Shown here one piece after another: positions 35,818-43,887 of a stretch of 64,000 bases of DNA. The translations under genes were made by a program, and so were the position numbers. The stretch spans positions 1-64,000 of the forward strand of contig JBBQQC010000013.1 in NCBI GenBank assembly GCA_038216465.1, in the 5' to 3' direction. This DNA is from JACCZX01 sp038216465. Lineage in GTDB: Bacteria > Pseudomonadota > Gammaproteobacteria > Burkholderiales > Burkholderiaceae_F. Numbering within the stretch: position 1 is the first letter of the stretch; the number at the start of each line of letters is the position of its first letter. Under the pieces are notes generated by a model that was not told the DNA's origin, did no database searches, and saw only the letters and a program-made list of their open reading frames with translations.

Positions 35818-36546
35818 TTATCGCAGCGGGTTTACACCGCGCGGAACTACGAAATACGAAATGGCACCGACAGCAAAATCCACAATCACCGCCAGCAGCG
35901 CCGTTGGAATAGCGCCTGCCAGCATCATTCCGGGCTCATTCAAATCGATGCCGGTGAATATCAATTCGCCTAACCCTCCGCCGCCGATCAGGAACGCGAG
36001 TGGTGCGGTGCCAACGTTAATGGCCAGCGCGGTACGAATCCCGGCAAAGGTCACGAACAGCGCATTGGGTAACTCTACGCCGGTCAGGATTTGCATCGGC
36101 CGCATTCCCATCCCCGTCGACGCCTCGACAAGATAGGCAGGGACGCCGAGCATGCCGGCGTAGGTGTTGCGCACGATAGGCAGCAGCGACGCGACCCACA
36201 GCGCGAAGATCGCGGGCACCGTGCCGATGCCGAGAAAGCTCATCGCCAGCGCGAGCACGGCGAGCGTCGGAATCGTGCTGCCGATGTTCAGCGCCTGCAT
36301 CATCGACTCCGCCAGGCGGCGCATGCTGGGCCGACTGAGCCAGAGGCCGAGCGGTACTCCGACCAAAATTGCGAGTCCGCCTGAAATTGCCACCAGCTTC
36401 ATGTGCTGTTGCGACAAAAAGACGATGTCCGACCGGTACTTTGCTATCTGGTCGAACAGGCCACTGCGCTGCGCGAACACGCCCAGAGTGAACATCGCGA
36501 TCAACGAAACGACGATGATCGCCCTGCTGGTGAACGCCGCACGCAT
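35818..36546 (-). CDS. OpuC/YehY-type ABC permease
   Basis: A 242-residue inner-membrane permease with six hydrophobic segments. It carries the family signatures R-P-S-M-R-R-L-A-E-S-M-M-Q-A-L-N-I-G-S-T-I-P-T and the EAA-type stretch V-E-A-S-T-G-M-G-M-R-P-M-Q-I-L. It lies between the ATPase and the binding protein and is separated from them by only 15 and 51 bp. It pairs with the second permease at 37.7-38.4 kb to form the channel. Confidence 0.88.
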   Translation of the reverse strand: MRAAFTSRAIIVVSLIAMFTLGVFAQRSGLFDQIAKYRSDIVFLSQQHMKLVAISGGLAILVGVPLGLWLSRPSMRRLAESMMQALNIGSTIPTLAVLALAMSFLGIGTVPAIFALWVASLLPIVRNTYAGMLGVPAYLVEASTGMGMRPMQILTGVELPNALFVTFAGIRTALAINVGTAPLAFLIGGGGLGELIFTGIDLNEPGMMLAGAIPTALLAVIVDFAVGAISYFVVPRGVNPLR

Positions 36547-36561
36547 CGCTGAGTCTGTCCG

Positions 36562-37695
36562 CTATGCCGCTCGCTTCGAAGCATCGCGGTACGTGTCCCC
36601 GAGGAGCCGCGTGATGCCGCGCTGGGTGATGACGCCCGCATAGAGACCGTTCTCGTCGACGCACGTCAGCCACGGTACGTCGAACATGAACATCATCGAC
36701 ACGGCGGTGCGCAGATCCTCGTCGAGGCCGACCGTCGCGGGCAGCCGCGTGCCGAATTCCGCGGCCGTGCCTTGCTGCCCGCGGCAGATTTCGAGACCGA
36801 GATAACCCTGTGGCCGGCCCTCGGCATCAACCATCACAATGAACTCCTGGCCGTGCTCATTCATCAGCGCGGTTGCGCGATCCAGCCGTTCCTCGGCCGA
36901 TACGCGCGGTGCGCCGGCATGGACGGCGGATTCGACTTTCACCAGCCGCAAGCGCTTCAACGTCCGATCGGTGCCGACGAAATCGGCAATGAACTCGTTG
37001 ATCGGGTGGGCGAGGATATTGTCGGGGCTGTCGAACTGCTCGAGCTTGCCGCTGCGGAAGATGGCGACCTTGTCGGCCATTTTGACCGCCTCGTCGATAT
37101 CGTGGCTGACGAACATCACCGTCTTCTTCAAGCGTCGGTGAATCTTCAGAAATTCGTCCTGAATGACTTCGCGGTTGATCGGGTCAATCGCACCGAAGGG
37201 TTCATCCATAAGCAGAACCGGCGGGTCTGCGGCCAGCGCACGCGCAACGCCGACGCGCTGCTGCTGCCCGCCTGACAATTCCTTTGGATACCGCTTCAGA
37301 AAAATGGCGGGCTCGAGATTAATCGTCGCCAGCAGCTCGGCGGCGCGCGTGCGAGCCTTCTGCATGTCCCAACCCAGAAGCTTCGGAACAACGCAGATGT
37401 TCTCCTCGACCGTCATGTTGGGGAACAGTCCGATCTGCTGAATCACGTAGCCGATCGTGCGGCGCAATGCGACCGGGTCGTAGGCGTCGGTATCCTTGCC
37501 ATTGATATAGATCTTTCCCGATGTCGGCTGTATCAGGCGGTTGACCATCTTCAGCGTGGTCGTCTTGCCGCAGCCCGATGGACCGAGCAGCACGCAAATT
37601 TCTCCCTCGGCGACTTCGAAGCTGACACGGTCGGCTGCAAGCGCGGCGCCGGCCGTGGTCTCGAACGCTTTGGTGACGTTGTCGAGCTTGATCAT
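36562..37695 (-). CDS. OpuC/YehX-type ABC ATPase with CBS domains
   Basis: A 377-residue ATPase for a quaternary-amine importer. Walker A is G-P-S-G-C-G-K-T-T, the signature is L-S-G-G-Q-Q-Q-R-V-G-V-A-R and Walker B is V-L-L-M-D-E-P. The C-terminal about 110 residues hold a CBS pair (F-I-V-M-V-D-A-E-G-R-P-Q-G-Y and L-T-C-V-D-E-N-G-L-Y-A-G-V-I), the ionic-strength or nucleotide sensor of OpuA/ProV-type proteins. The start at 37695 matches the normal N-terminus M-I-K-L-D-N-V-T; an upstream in-frame ATG would overlap the permease gene. Confidence 0.9.
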   Translation of the reverse strand: MIKLDNVTKAFETTAGAALAADRVSFEVAEGEICVLLGPSGCGKTTTLKMVNRLIQPTSGKIYINGKDTDAYDPVALRRTIGYVIQQIGLFPNMTVEENICVVPKLLGWDMQKARTRAAELLATINLEPAIFLKRYPKELSGGQQQRVGVARALAADPPVLLMDEPFGAIDPINREVIQDEFLKIHRRLKKTVMFVSHDIDEAVKMADKVAIFRSGKLEQFDSPDNILAHPINEFIADFVGTDRTLKRLRLVKVESAVHAGAPRVSAEERLDRATALMNEHGQEFIVMVDAEGRPQGYLGLEICRGQQGTAAEFGTRLPATVGLDEDLRTAVSMMFMFDVPWLTCVDENGLYAGVITQRGITRLLGDTYRDASKRAA

Positions 37696-37711
37696 CAGCG
37701 AAGTTCTTTCT

Positions 37712-38389
37712 TCAGGTAGCGCGAGCAATCCGCGCCGGGGCAAGCCGCAAGCCTTTCGGCGTCAGCCGATGTTGGACCCATAGCAGGAAATAATCCGCGA
37801 AGATCGCGAGCAAACTGACCGCAAGCGCCCCCGTGATCAGCTGCCGAGTGTCGGTCTGCGAGATGCCGCGGCTTATGAATGCACCCAGCCCTCCTGCGCC
37901 AATATAGGTTGCAATCGCGGTAATGCCGATGTTGATCACGACGGCGATTCGAACGCCGGCCATGATTACCGGCACGGCGATCGGCAACTCGACCTGACTC
38001 AGCCGCTGCATCGGCGCCATGCCCATCCCGCGCGCGGCTTCGCGCAATGCGGGGTCGACGTTCGTAATCGCGGTGTAAGTGTTGCGGATGATGGGAAGCT
38101 GCGAGTAGAGAAGTACGGCGATCACCGCCGGCAGGTAACCGATTCCCTGTCCGATCTGCGCCAGGATTGGAATCATCAGGCCGAACAGCGCAATCGAAGG
38201 TATGGTCATGATCATCGCCGCCACGTACAACACGATGTCCGCCGCGCGCTTGTTTTGCGTGATTGCAATCCCGATCGGGACGCCGGTAAGGATTGCTAAA
38301 CCCACCGCAACGCCGACGATCGACAGGTGTTCGATCGTGCGCTGACCAATGGCCGGCAGGTTGTTGAGCATGAACGTCAGCGTTTCCAT
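37712..38389 (-). CDS. OpuC/YehW-type ABC permease (first gene of the importer)
   Basis: About 225 residues from the preferred ATG at 38389; an alternative ATG at 38425 adds 12 residues. Six hydrophobic spans and an EAA-type loop R-E-A-A-R-G-M-G-M-A-P-M-Q-R-L identify a QAT-family permease. It is the promoter-proximal gene of the importer and is divergent from the betaine-homocysteine-methyltransferase-like gene. The 226-bp divergent gap contains the 9-bp palindrome listed separately, so both transcripts may share a regulator. Confidence 0.87.
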   Translation of the reverse strand: METLTFMLNNLPAIGQRTIEHLSIVGVAVGLAILTGVPIGIAITQNKRAADIVLYVAAMIMTIPSIALFGLMIPILAQIGQGIGYLPAVIAVLLYSQLPIIRNTYTAITNVDPALREAARGMGMAPMQRLSQVELPIAVPVIMAGVRIAVVINIGITAIATYIGAGGLGAFISRGISQTDTRQLITGALAVSLLAIFADYFLLWVQHRLTPKGLRLAPARIARAT

Positions 38390-38540
38390 GCTTGCTTTGG
38401 CACCCCCTTGCACTAAGCGCAGCATAAGTCAGCGGCTCATGTCGCAAGTGTTCCAGATGCGACGCTGGCTCGTCCATTGTGGACATTGCGGATGCTTCGG
38501 TTTGCGGTCGTGCCCGCAGTCGATGTCGCACTGGCGATAA

Positions 38541-38563
38541 AACGCGTCGCATCACGACGCGTT
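38541..38563. promoter_or_regulatory. Perfect 9-bp inverted repeat in the betaine divergent promoter region
   Basis: AACGCGTCG (38541-38549), spacer CATCA, then CGACGCGTT (38555-38563). It ends 52 bp before the methyltransferase ATG and lies 152 bp upstream of the importer's first gene. A related GATGCGACGC / GCGTCGCATC pair (38456-38465 and 38544-38553) overlaps it at longer range. The symmetry fits a dimeric regulator operator. It does not match an AraC-type direct-repeat site, so the GbdR-like regulator is not an obvious binder. Confidence 0.55.
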
Positions 38564-38615
38564 GCGGTTCGCCGGAGATGCGATAGTCGCCGCGACACCT
38601 TTAGCGAGAAACCTG

Positions 38616-39671
38616 ATGAACGCAACGAAACCGCGCGGCTTGACCCTGATGCAACGGCTCGAACAAGGACCCGTGATCTGCGCCGAAGGCTACGTGTTCG
38701 AGCTCGAGCGGCGCGGCTATTTGCAGGCGGGTGCGTTCGTGCCCGAAGTCGTGCTCGAACATCCGGAAGCCGTGACGCAATTGCATCGCGACTTCGTGCA
38801 CGCCGGCTCCGACGTGGTCGAGGCGCTGACCTACTATGCGCACCGCGAAAAGCTGCGCGTGATCGGGCGTGAGAAGGATCTCGAGCCGATCAACCGCCGC
38901 GCGCTCGCGCTGGCGAAGGAAGTGGCCGATGAAAGCGGCGCGCTGTTCGCCGGCGATATTTGCAATACCAACGTTTTCGACCCGGCCGACACGAAGTCGC
39001 ACGAAGCGGTGCGCTCGATGTTCGCAGAGCAGATCGCTTGGGCCGCTGACGCGGGGGTTGACTTCATCATCGGTGAAACGTTTTCGTACGCGCAGGAAGC
39101 GCTGATCGCCCTCGACGAGATCAAGAAAGCGAAGATGGTCGCCGTAATCACGCTGGCGATGCATCAGGAGGAGCGAACGCGCGAAAGCTGGACTGCGGCG
39201 GACGCGTGCAAGCGTCTAGCCGACGCGGGCGCTGAAGTCGTCGGACTGAATTGCATCCGCGGGCCCAAGACGATGATGCCGTTGCTGCAACAGATACGGG
39301 CCGTCGTAAAGACGCACATGGCCGCGTTGCCGGTGCCGTTTCGCACCACCGCCCATCAGCCGTCGTTTCAGTCGTTGCGCGATGCCGAGTGGAATGGTGA
39401 TGAAACAGGCCGTCCGTTCCCGGTGGCGCTGGATCCGTTCACCTGCAACCGCTTCGAGCTGGCCGAGTTCGGCAAACAGGCGATGGCGCTCGACATCCGC
39501 TATCTTGGTGTCTGTTGCGGTGCCGGTCCGCATCACATTCGTGCACTCGCCGAAGCGGTCGGCAAGCGGCCGCCGGCGAGCAAGTATTCGCCCGACATGT
39601 CGAAGCACGCATTCCTGGGCTCGCACGAGCGAATCAAGCAGGTACAGAAGGACTACGCGGAGAAGTTGTAG
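38616..39671 (+). CDS. Betaine-homocysteine S-methyltransferase-like protein
   Basis: A 351-residue zinc methyltransferase that would convert homocysteine to methionine. The three zinc cysteines are C213 (G-L-N-C-I-R-G-P) and C300-C301 (G-V-C-C-G-A-G-P-H-H-I-R-A), almost exactly the spacing of vertebrate BHMT (C217, C299, C300). The N-terminal region E-R-R-G-Y-L-Q-A-G, P-E-A-V-x-Q-L-H-R-D-F and A-G-S-D-V-V also follows BHMT closely, more so than S-methylmethionine-type MmuM. The start at 38616 is chosen from homology and an upstream GAGAAA. Location beside a betaine importer supports betaine as methyl donor, giving dimethylglycine; DMSP or another sulfonium donor is possible. Confidence 0.82.
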   Translation: MNATKPRGLTLMQRLEQGPVICAEGYVFELERRGYLQAGAFVPEVVLEHPEAVTQLHRDFVHAGSDVVEALTYYAHREKLRVIGREKDLEPINRRALALAKEVADESGALFAGDICNTNVFDPADTKSHEAVRSMFAEQIAWAADAGVDFIIGETFSYAQEALIALDEIKKAKMVAVITLAMHQEERTRESWTAADACKRLADAGAEVVGLNCIRGPKTMMPLLQQIRAVVKTHMAALPVPFRTTAHQPSFQSLRDAEWNGDETGRPFPVALDPFTCNRFELAEFGKQAMALDIRYLGVCCGAGPHHIRALAEAVGKRPPASKYSPDMSKHAFLGSHERIKQVQKDYAEKL

Positions 39672-39688
39672 GGCTGACGCGTCGTAGT

Positions 39689-40087
39689 TCAGGCTCGGTT
39701 AGCGCGCCGTGGGACGCTCGGATCGAGCGCGTAGTAGTCGCCCGCATCATCGGTGAATATCTGCATCGTTGTCGTGAGCCCGGTCGGTGCATCGAGTACG
39801 CCGGCGGCGACCGAAATCGCCTCGCCCTGCGGGCGCTCCCAGAACACGCTGGCACCGCACTCGCTGCAAAAGCCGCGCCGCGCAAAGCTCGATGACGCAT
39901 ACCACTTGAGGCCGCGCGCTTCGATCATGCGCAGCGATTCCTTGGGAGTGTTCGTGTAGGCACCAAAATGGCCGTGCGTCTTTCTACACATCGCGCAGTG
40001 GCAGAGCACGACGGCGCGCATCGGACCGCGCAGCTCGAAACGCACGGCACCGCAAAGGCAACTGCCGGTAACGATTCTTTCGTTCAT
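39689..40087 (-). CDS. GFA-family (glutathione-dependent formaldehyde-activating enzyme-like) protein
   Basis: A 132-residue zinc protein with all cysteine motifs of the family: C10-L-C12, C29-H-C31-A-M-C34 and C74-S-E-C77. GFA of Paracoccus speeds formation of S-hydroxymethylglutathione, though many homologues have other roles. Demethylation of methylated amines releases formaldehyde equivalents, so the context is suggestive. It overlaps the stop of the GlxA-type regulator by 4 bp (ATGA) and converges with the methyltransferase gene. Confidence 0.85.
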   Translation of the reverse strand: MNERIVTGSCLCGAVRFELRGPMRAVVLCHCAMCRKTHGHFGAYTNTPKESLRMIEARGLKWYASSSFARRGFCSECGASVFWERPQGEAISVAAGVLDAPTGLTTTMQIFTDDAGDYYALDPSVPRRANRA

Positions 40088-41118
40088 CGGATACCTCGCA
40101 TGGTTCGACTCGTGAGCACGGCGGCACGCTCGTCACTTGGCTTGCGGCCGTAGGCGGACCGATAGCAGCGCGAGAAATGCGATGCGGACGCGAAGCCGCA
40201 TGCGACCGCGATGTCGAGAATTGGCTTGGTGGTCTGCAGCAACATCGCGCGCGCGCGGTCGAGTCGCAGCTTTAGATAGTAGCGACTCGGGCTCGCGCGC
40301 AGATACTTGGCGAACAGACGCTCGAGTTGACGCGCCGACAGTTCGACGTCCTGCGCGATCTGATGCACGGCGCGCGGCTCGTCCTGCGCGCTTTCCATCA
40401 TGCCGATGGCCGCGATCAGCTTCTTGTGGGCTACGCCGAGGCGGCTTTGGATCGCCATCTTTTGTGAATCGTGCGTGCCGCGGATGCGCGGATGAATAAA
40501 CTGCTCCGAGACATCATTCGCGAGCGCGCGGCCGTCGCGCTCGCTGATCATCTGCAGCATCATGTCGAGCGCCGCCGTGCCCCCGGCGCAGGTGCAGCGG
40601 TTGCCGTCAATGATGAAAATATCGGTGGTCGTACGGACGCGCGGGAACCGCTCCGAAAACGCAGCGAGGCTCTCCCAGTGCAGTGCGCAGCGGCGGCCGT
40701 CGAGCAGTCCCGCGTAGGCAAGCACGTAGGCGCCCAAGCTGATGCCGCCCAACATCACACCGTCGCGCGCCAGTGCACGCAGCCACTTGGCGACGAGCGC
40801 ATCGGCAGCTCCCGCGTCGCGCGTGCCGGCGCACGCCAGCAGCATGTCGAGCTTGACCGCAAGGTTAATCGAGCCATCAACCGCGATGTCGATACCGTTG
40901 CTCGCGCGCACAGCATCACCGTCGCGCGAAAGCAGGCGCCATTCAAAGCGCGGCTCGCCGGTCAGGCGGTTGGCCGCGCGCAACGGCTCGATCGCCGAAG
41001 CGAATGCCATCATCGGAAACTCGGGGACGAGAAGGAAGCCGACGCGATACGGCGGGGACGCTGGTCGCGCTGCGGGTTCGAGCTGCGGCTGGCGCTTTTT
41101 CCTTGTTGCGCGTTGCAT
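40084..41118 (-). CDS. GbdR-like GlxA-family AraC regulator
   Basis: A 344-residue regulator combining an N-terminal DJ-1/PfpI-like domain (about 24-190, opening V-G-F-L-L-V-P-E-F-P-M-M-A-F-A-S-A-I-E-P-L-R-A-A-N) and a C-terminal AraC-type double helix-turn-helix (about 235-330; I-A-Q-D-V-E-L-S-A-R-Q-L-E-R-L-F, then I-A-V-A-C-G-F-A-S-A-S-H-F-S-R-C-Y-R). The opening matches the GbdR/CdhR/SouR group, which senses glycine betaine, dimethylglycine, carnitine or sarcosine. Given soxBDAG, the BHMT-like gene and the betaine importer in this window, a methylated-glycine sensor is the best guess. It is cotranscribed with the GFA gene. Confidence 0.85.
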   Translation of the reverse strand: MQRATRKKRQPQLEPAARPASPPYRVGFLLVPEFPMMAFASAIEPLRAANRLTGEPRFEWRLLSRDGDAVRASNGIDIAVDGSINLAVKLDMLLACAGTRDAGAADALVAKWLRALARDGVMLGGISLGAYVLAYAGLLDGRRCALHWESLAAFSERFPRVRTTTDIFIIDGNRCTCAGGTAALDMMLQMISERDGRALANDVSEQFIHPRIRGTHDSQKMAIQSRLGVAHKKLIAAIGMMESAQDEPRAVHQIAQDVELSARQLERLFAKYLRASPSRYYLKLRLDRARAMLLQTTKPILDIAVACGFASASHFSRCYRSAYGRKPSDERAAVLTSRTMRGIR

Positions 41119-41136
41119 CGCGCGATGTTACGAGAG

Positions 41137-42792
41137 TTACACGGCTGCGGCCGCCAGTTGCCGTAAACGGAAGTGCTGCAGCTTTCCGGTCTCGGTGCGA
41201 GGCAGCGAATCGACAAACTCGATCGTGCGCGGATACTTGTAAGGAGCGATCGTGTGTTTAACGAACGCCTGCAGCTCGGCGCACCGGTCCGCGCTCGGCG
41301 TGTGACCAGGTTTCAGCACCACGTATGCACAGATGCGCTGACCGCGCTCCGGATCGGGCAGTCCGATCACCGCACATTCGGCAACCGCCGGATGCAACAG
41401 CAGCGCACCTTCGACTTCGGGGCCGGCGACGTTGTAGCCCGACGTCACGATCATGTCGTCCGAGCGCGCCTGATAGCGAAAGTAGCCTTCGTTGTCCTGC
41501 GTGAAGGTGTCACCCGTCAGATTCCAGCCGTCGCGCACATACTTTTGCTGGCGATCGTCGTCGAGATAGCGACAGCCGCTGGGGCCTTTGACCGCGAGCC
41601 TGCCCGGGCTGCCGCGTGGCACTTCTTTCATTGACTCATCGACGACGACCGCACGATAGCCGGGTACAAGGGTGCCGATCGCGCCGCTGCGAACATCGTC
41701 GCCAGCCGACGCGATGAAGATGTGAATCATCTCGGTGGCGCCGATGCCGTCGATCATCTCGATGCCGGTCGCCTGTTTCCATAGCCGACGCGTGGCGTCG
41801 GGCAGCGCTTCGCCGGCCGATACGGTTTTCTTCAGACTACGAATATCGAGCTTGCGTAAGTGCTCGCCGAGCAGCAACGCCATATTGCGGTACATCGTGG
41901 GTGCCGTGAAGCAGACGGTCGCGCGCGTTGACTCGATCGCGGCAAGCAGCGTGTCCGGCGTTAGCTTTTCCATCAGGACCGTCGAAGCGCCGAAACGCAG
42001 CGGCATCACCAGCAATCCGCCCAGTCCGAAGGTGAATGCCAGCGGCGGGGTGCCACAGAAAATGTCGTTGCGCGATGGCCTTAGAACATGAGTCGTGAAA
42101 GCGTCGGCCATCACCAAAACGTCCCGATGAAAATGCACCGTACCTTTCGGCTGCCCGGTCGTCCCCGACGTGAACGCGATCAGGCACACGTCATCACGAC
42201 CGGTCGGATGCGCAGCGAACGTTGCCGGCTTGCGCGCGGCGCGCGCTTCGAGCGCGTCGGGCGCGATGTCGTTGAAGTAGATGACTTTGCTCAAGGCCGC
42301 TGCGTAGTGCTCGGACGCCGAATCCAGCGTCGCCGCGAGTTCCTGCTTCAGGCGGATATCGCACAGCGCAGCCGATATCTTCGCTTTGTCGATCATCTGC
42401 TTCAGCTCGCGCGCCCGCAGCAGTGGCATCGTCCCGACTGCGATTAGCCCTGCCTTAACGACCGCGAGCCAGCACGCCGCCAGCAGCGGCGTGTTCGGTG
42501 CGCGCAGCAGTACGCGGTTACCCGCGACGAGTTGTAGATCCTCGGTCAGTACACGCGCGATCCGATTCACCTGCGCGTGCAGCTGCGAGTAAGTGCACGA
42601 AACTTGACGACCATCGATCAGCGTTCTGATCGCAGTTCGTGCGCCGTTGCCTGCAATGACGTGCCGGTCGAGCAGTTCGGTGACACAGTTCAGGCTCGAC
42701 GGATACTGATACTCACGTCGGTCGAACAGGAACTCGGGCCACTCGCGCGGCGGCGGTAGATGATCGCGCGCGAAGGTGTCAACGACGTTCAT
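41137..42792 (-). CDS. Benzoate/2-aminobenzoate-type CoA ligase
   Basis: A 551-residue ANL-superfamily ligase. The phosphate loop is T-S-G-T-T-G-Q-P-K-G-T, the hinge region is R-S-D-D-M-I-V-T-S-G-Y-N-V-A-G-P-E-V-E, and K537 in T-E-T-G-K is the adenylation lysine. The N-terminal F-A-R-D-H-L-P-P-P-R-E-W-P-E-F and the A-G-P-E-V-E-G-A-L-L motif are typical of benzoate- and 2-aminobenzoate-CoA ligases, so an aromatic acid is likely. The start at 42792 is chosen by homology; the open frame extends far upstream into the Bug receptor gene. It follows that receptor by 34 bp. Confidence 0.86.
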   Translation of the reverse strand: MNVVDTFARDHLPPPREWPEFLFDRREYQYPSSLNCVTELLDRHVIAGNGARTAIRTLIDGRQVSCTYSQLHAQVNRIARVLTEDLQLVAGNRVLLRAPNTPLLAACWLAVVKAGLIAVGTMPLLRARELKQMIDKAKISAALCDIRLKQELAATLDSASEHYAAALSKVIYFNDIAPDALEARAARKPATFAAHPTGRDDVCLIAFTSGTTGQPKGTVHFHRDVLVMADAFTTHVLRPSRNDIFCGTPPLAFTFGLGGLLVMPLRFGASTVLMEKLTPDTLLAAIESTRATVCFTAPTMYRNMALLLGEHLRKLDIRSLKKTVSAGEALPDATRRLWKQATGIEMIDGIGATEMIHIFIASAGDDVRSGAIGTLVPGYRAVVVDESMKEVPRGSPGRLAVKGPSGCRYLDDDRQQKYVRDGWNLTGDTFTQDNEGYFRYQARSDDMIVTSGYNVAGPEVEGALLLHPAVAECAVIGLPDPERGQRICAYVVLKPGHTPSADRCAELQAFVKHTIAPYKYPRTIEFVDSLPRTETGKLQHFRLRQLAAAAV

Positions 42793-42826
42793 CGGACGCT
42801 TAACGCCAATCGCAGCGTTCAGGAAA

Positions 42827-43822
42827 TCAGTCGACCTTTGCGTTCGAAATTTTGACGACCTGGGTCCACTTGTCGATCTCGTTTCGAATGAAGGCGGCGA
42901 ACTGCTCCGGCGTAGTGCCGCCCGGCTGCGCCCCCTGTGAAACGAAGCGCTCGCGTACTTCTGGCACTCCGAGTGCCTTGGAGACATCCGCCTGCACCTT
43001 GTCGACGATTGCGCGTGAGGTGCCGGCCGGGGCAAACAGACCGAACCACGAGCTCGCGTCGAATCCTTTCAACTGCGCGGCTTCTTCCATCGTTGGAACA
43101 TCGGGCAACGCGGAAGAGCGCTCGCGCGATGTCACCGCGAGCGCCTTCAGCCGACCACTCTTGATGTGCGGCAGAGCCGACGGAAGATTGTCGAACATCA
43201 CGTTGGTGTTGCCGGCCAGCAGATCGGTCAGCGCGGGTGCCGAGCCCCGGTACGGCAGGTGCACCATGAACGTTCCGGTCATCGTCTTGAACAACTCGCC
43301 GGTCAGATGAATCGATGTGCCGTTGCCGCTCGACGCCATGTTCAGCTGACCCGGATGCGCTTTTGCGTACGCGATGAAATCATTAACGCTGGTAACCGGC
43401 ATCTTCGAGTTCACCACCATTACGTTCGGCACGCCTGCCGCGAGGGTAATCGGCACGAAATCTTTCACCGCATCAAAGGGCATCTTGCTGCCGCTCTGTG
43501 CAAAGAGCGCCGCGTTGATCGCGTGTGTACCGACGGTGCCCATCAATAGTGTGTAGCCGTCATTTGGGCTCTTCGCGACGAGTTCCGCGCCGATGTTGCC
43601 TCCAGCACCTGGCCGATTTTCGATCACGACCGGTTGCTGCCACATCTTCTGCAGCTCGGCGCCGAGCGAGCGCGCGACGATGTCGGTCGTGCCGGCAGGC
43701 GGAAATGGCACAATGATGCGCACCGGTTTCGAAGGCCAGCTTTGCGCCTGCGCCGTCAAAGGTGCCAGCGCGAGCATCGCAACTGCCGCCACCGAGCGCC
43801 ACCTCGATACAAGCTGCATCAT
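42827..43822 (-). CDS. Bug/TctC-family tripartite carboxylate-binding receptor
   Basis: About 331 residues. Two adjacent ATGs (43822 and 43819) follow an AGGAG site and open a Sec signal peptide ending T-A-Q-A-Q. The mature start W-P-S-K-P-V-R-I-I-V-P-F-P-P-A-G-T-T-D-I-V-A-R is the Bug signature, followed by G-A-G-G-N-I-G-A-E. These receptors bind carboxylates for the TctAB permease, but no tctA or tctB is adjacent; orphan receptors of this kind are very numerous in Burkholderiales. The neighbouring aromatic-type CoA ligase hints at an aromatic acid ligand. Confidence 0.9.
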   Translation of the reverse strand: MMQLVSRWRSVAAVAMLALAPLTAQAQSWPSKPVRIIVPFPPAGTTDIVARSLGAELQKMWQQPVVIENRPGAGGNIGAELVAKSPNDGYTLLMGTVGTHAINAALFAQSGSKMPFDAVKDFVPITLAAGVPNVMVVNSKMPVTSVNDFIAYAKAHPGQLNMASSGNGTSIHLTGELFKTMTGTFMVHLPYRGSAPALTDLLAGNTNVMFDNLPSALPHIKSGRLKALAVTSRERSSALPDVPTMEEAAQLKGFDASSWFGLFAPAGTSRAIVDKVQADVSKALGVPEVRERFVSQGAQPGGTTPEQFAAFIRNEIDKWTQVVKISNAKVD

Positions 43823-43837
43823 CTCGCTCCTGTAGTA

Positions 43838-43862
43838 GTGGGCGAAGTCTGCCTTCGCCCAC
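43838..43862. promoter_or_regulatory. Perfect 10-bp inverted repeat between Bug receptor and glpK
   Basis: GTGGGCGAAG (43838-43847), spacer TCTGC, then CTTCGCCCAC (43853-43862). It occupies the middle of the 65-bp gap between two divergent genes, 25 bp before the glpK ATG. There is no U-tract on either strand. It may be an operator shared by both promoters or a 5'-UTR hairpin. The E. coli GlpR consensus is different, so I do not assign it to GlpR. Confidence 0.5.
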
Positions 43863-43887
43863 ATCGTTCGTCTATGCTGACCGCAGC

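Noticed and set aside
41137..43035. 632-residue version of the CoA ligase starting inside the Bug receptor gene
   Set aside because: The first 81 residues overlap the receptor and are not ligase-like; the homologous start is the ATG at 42792.
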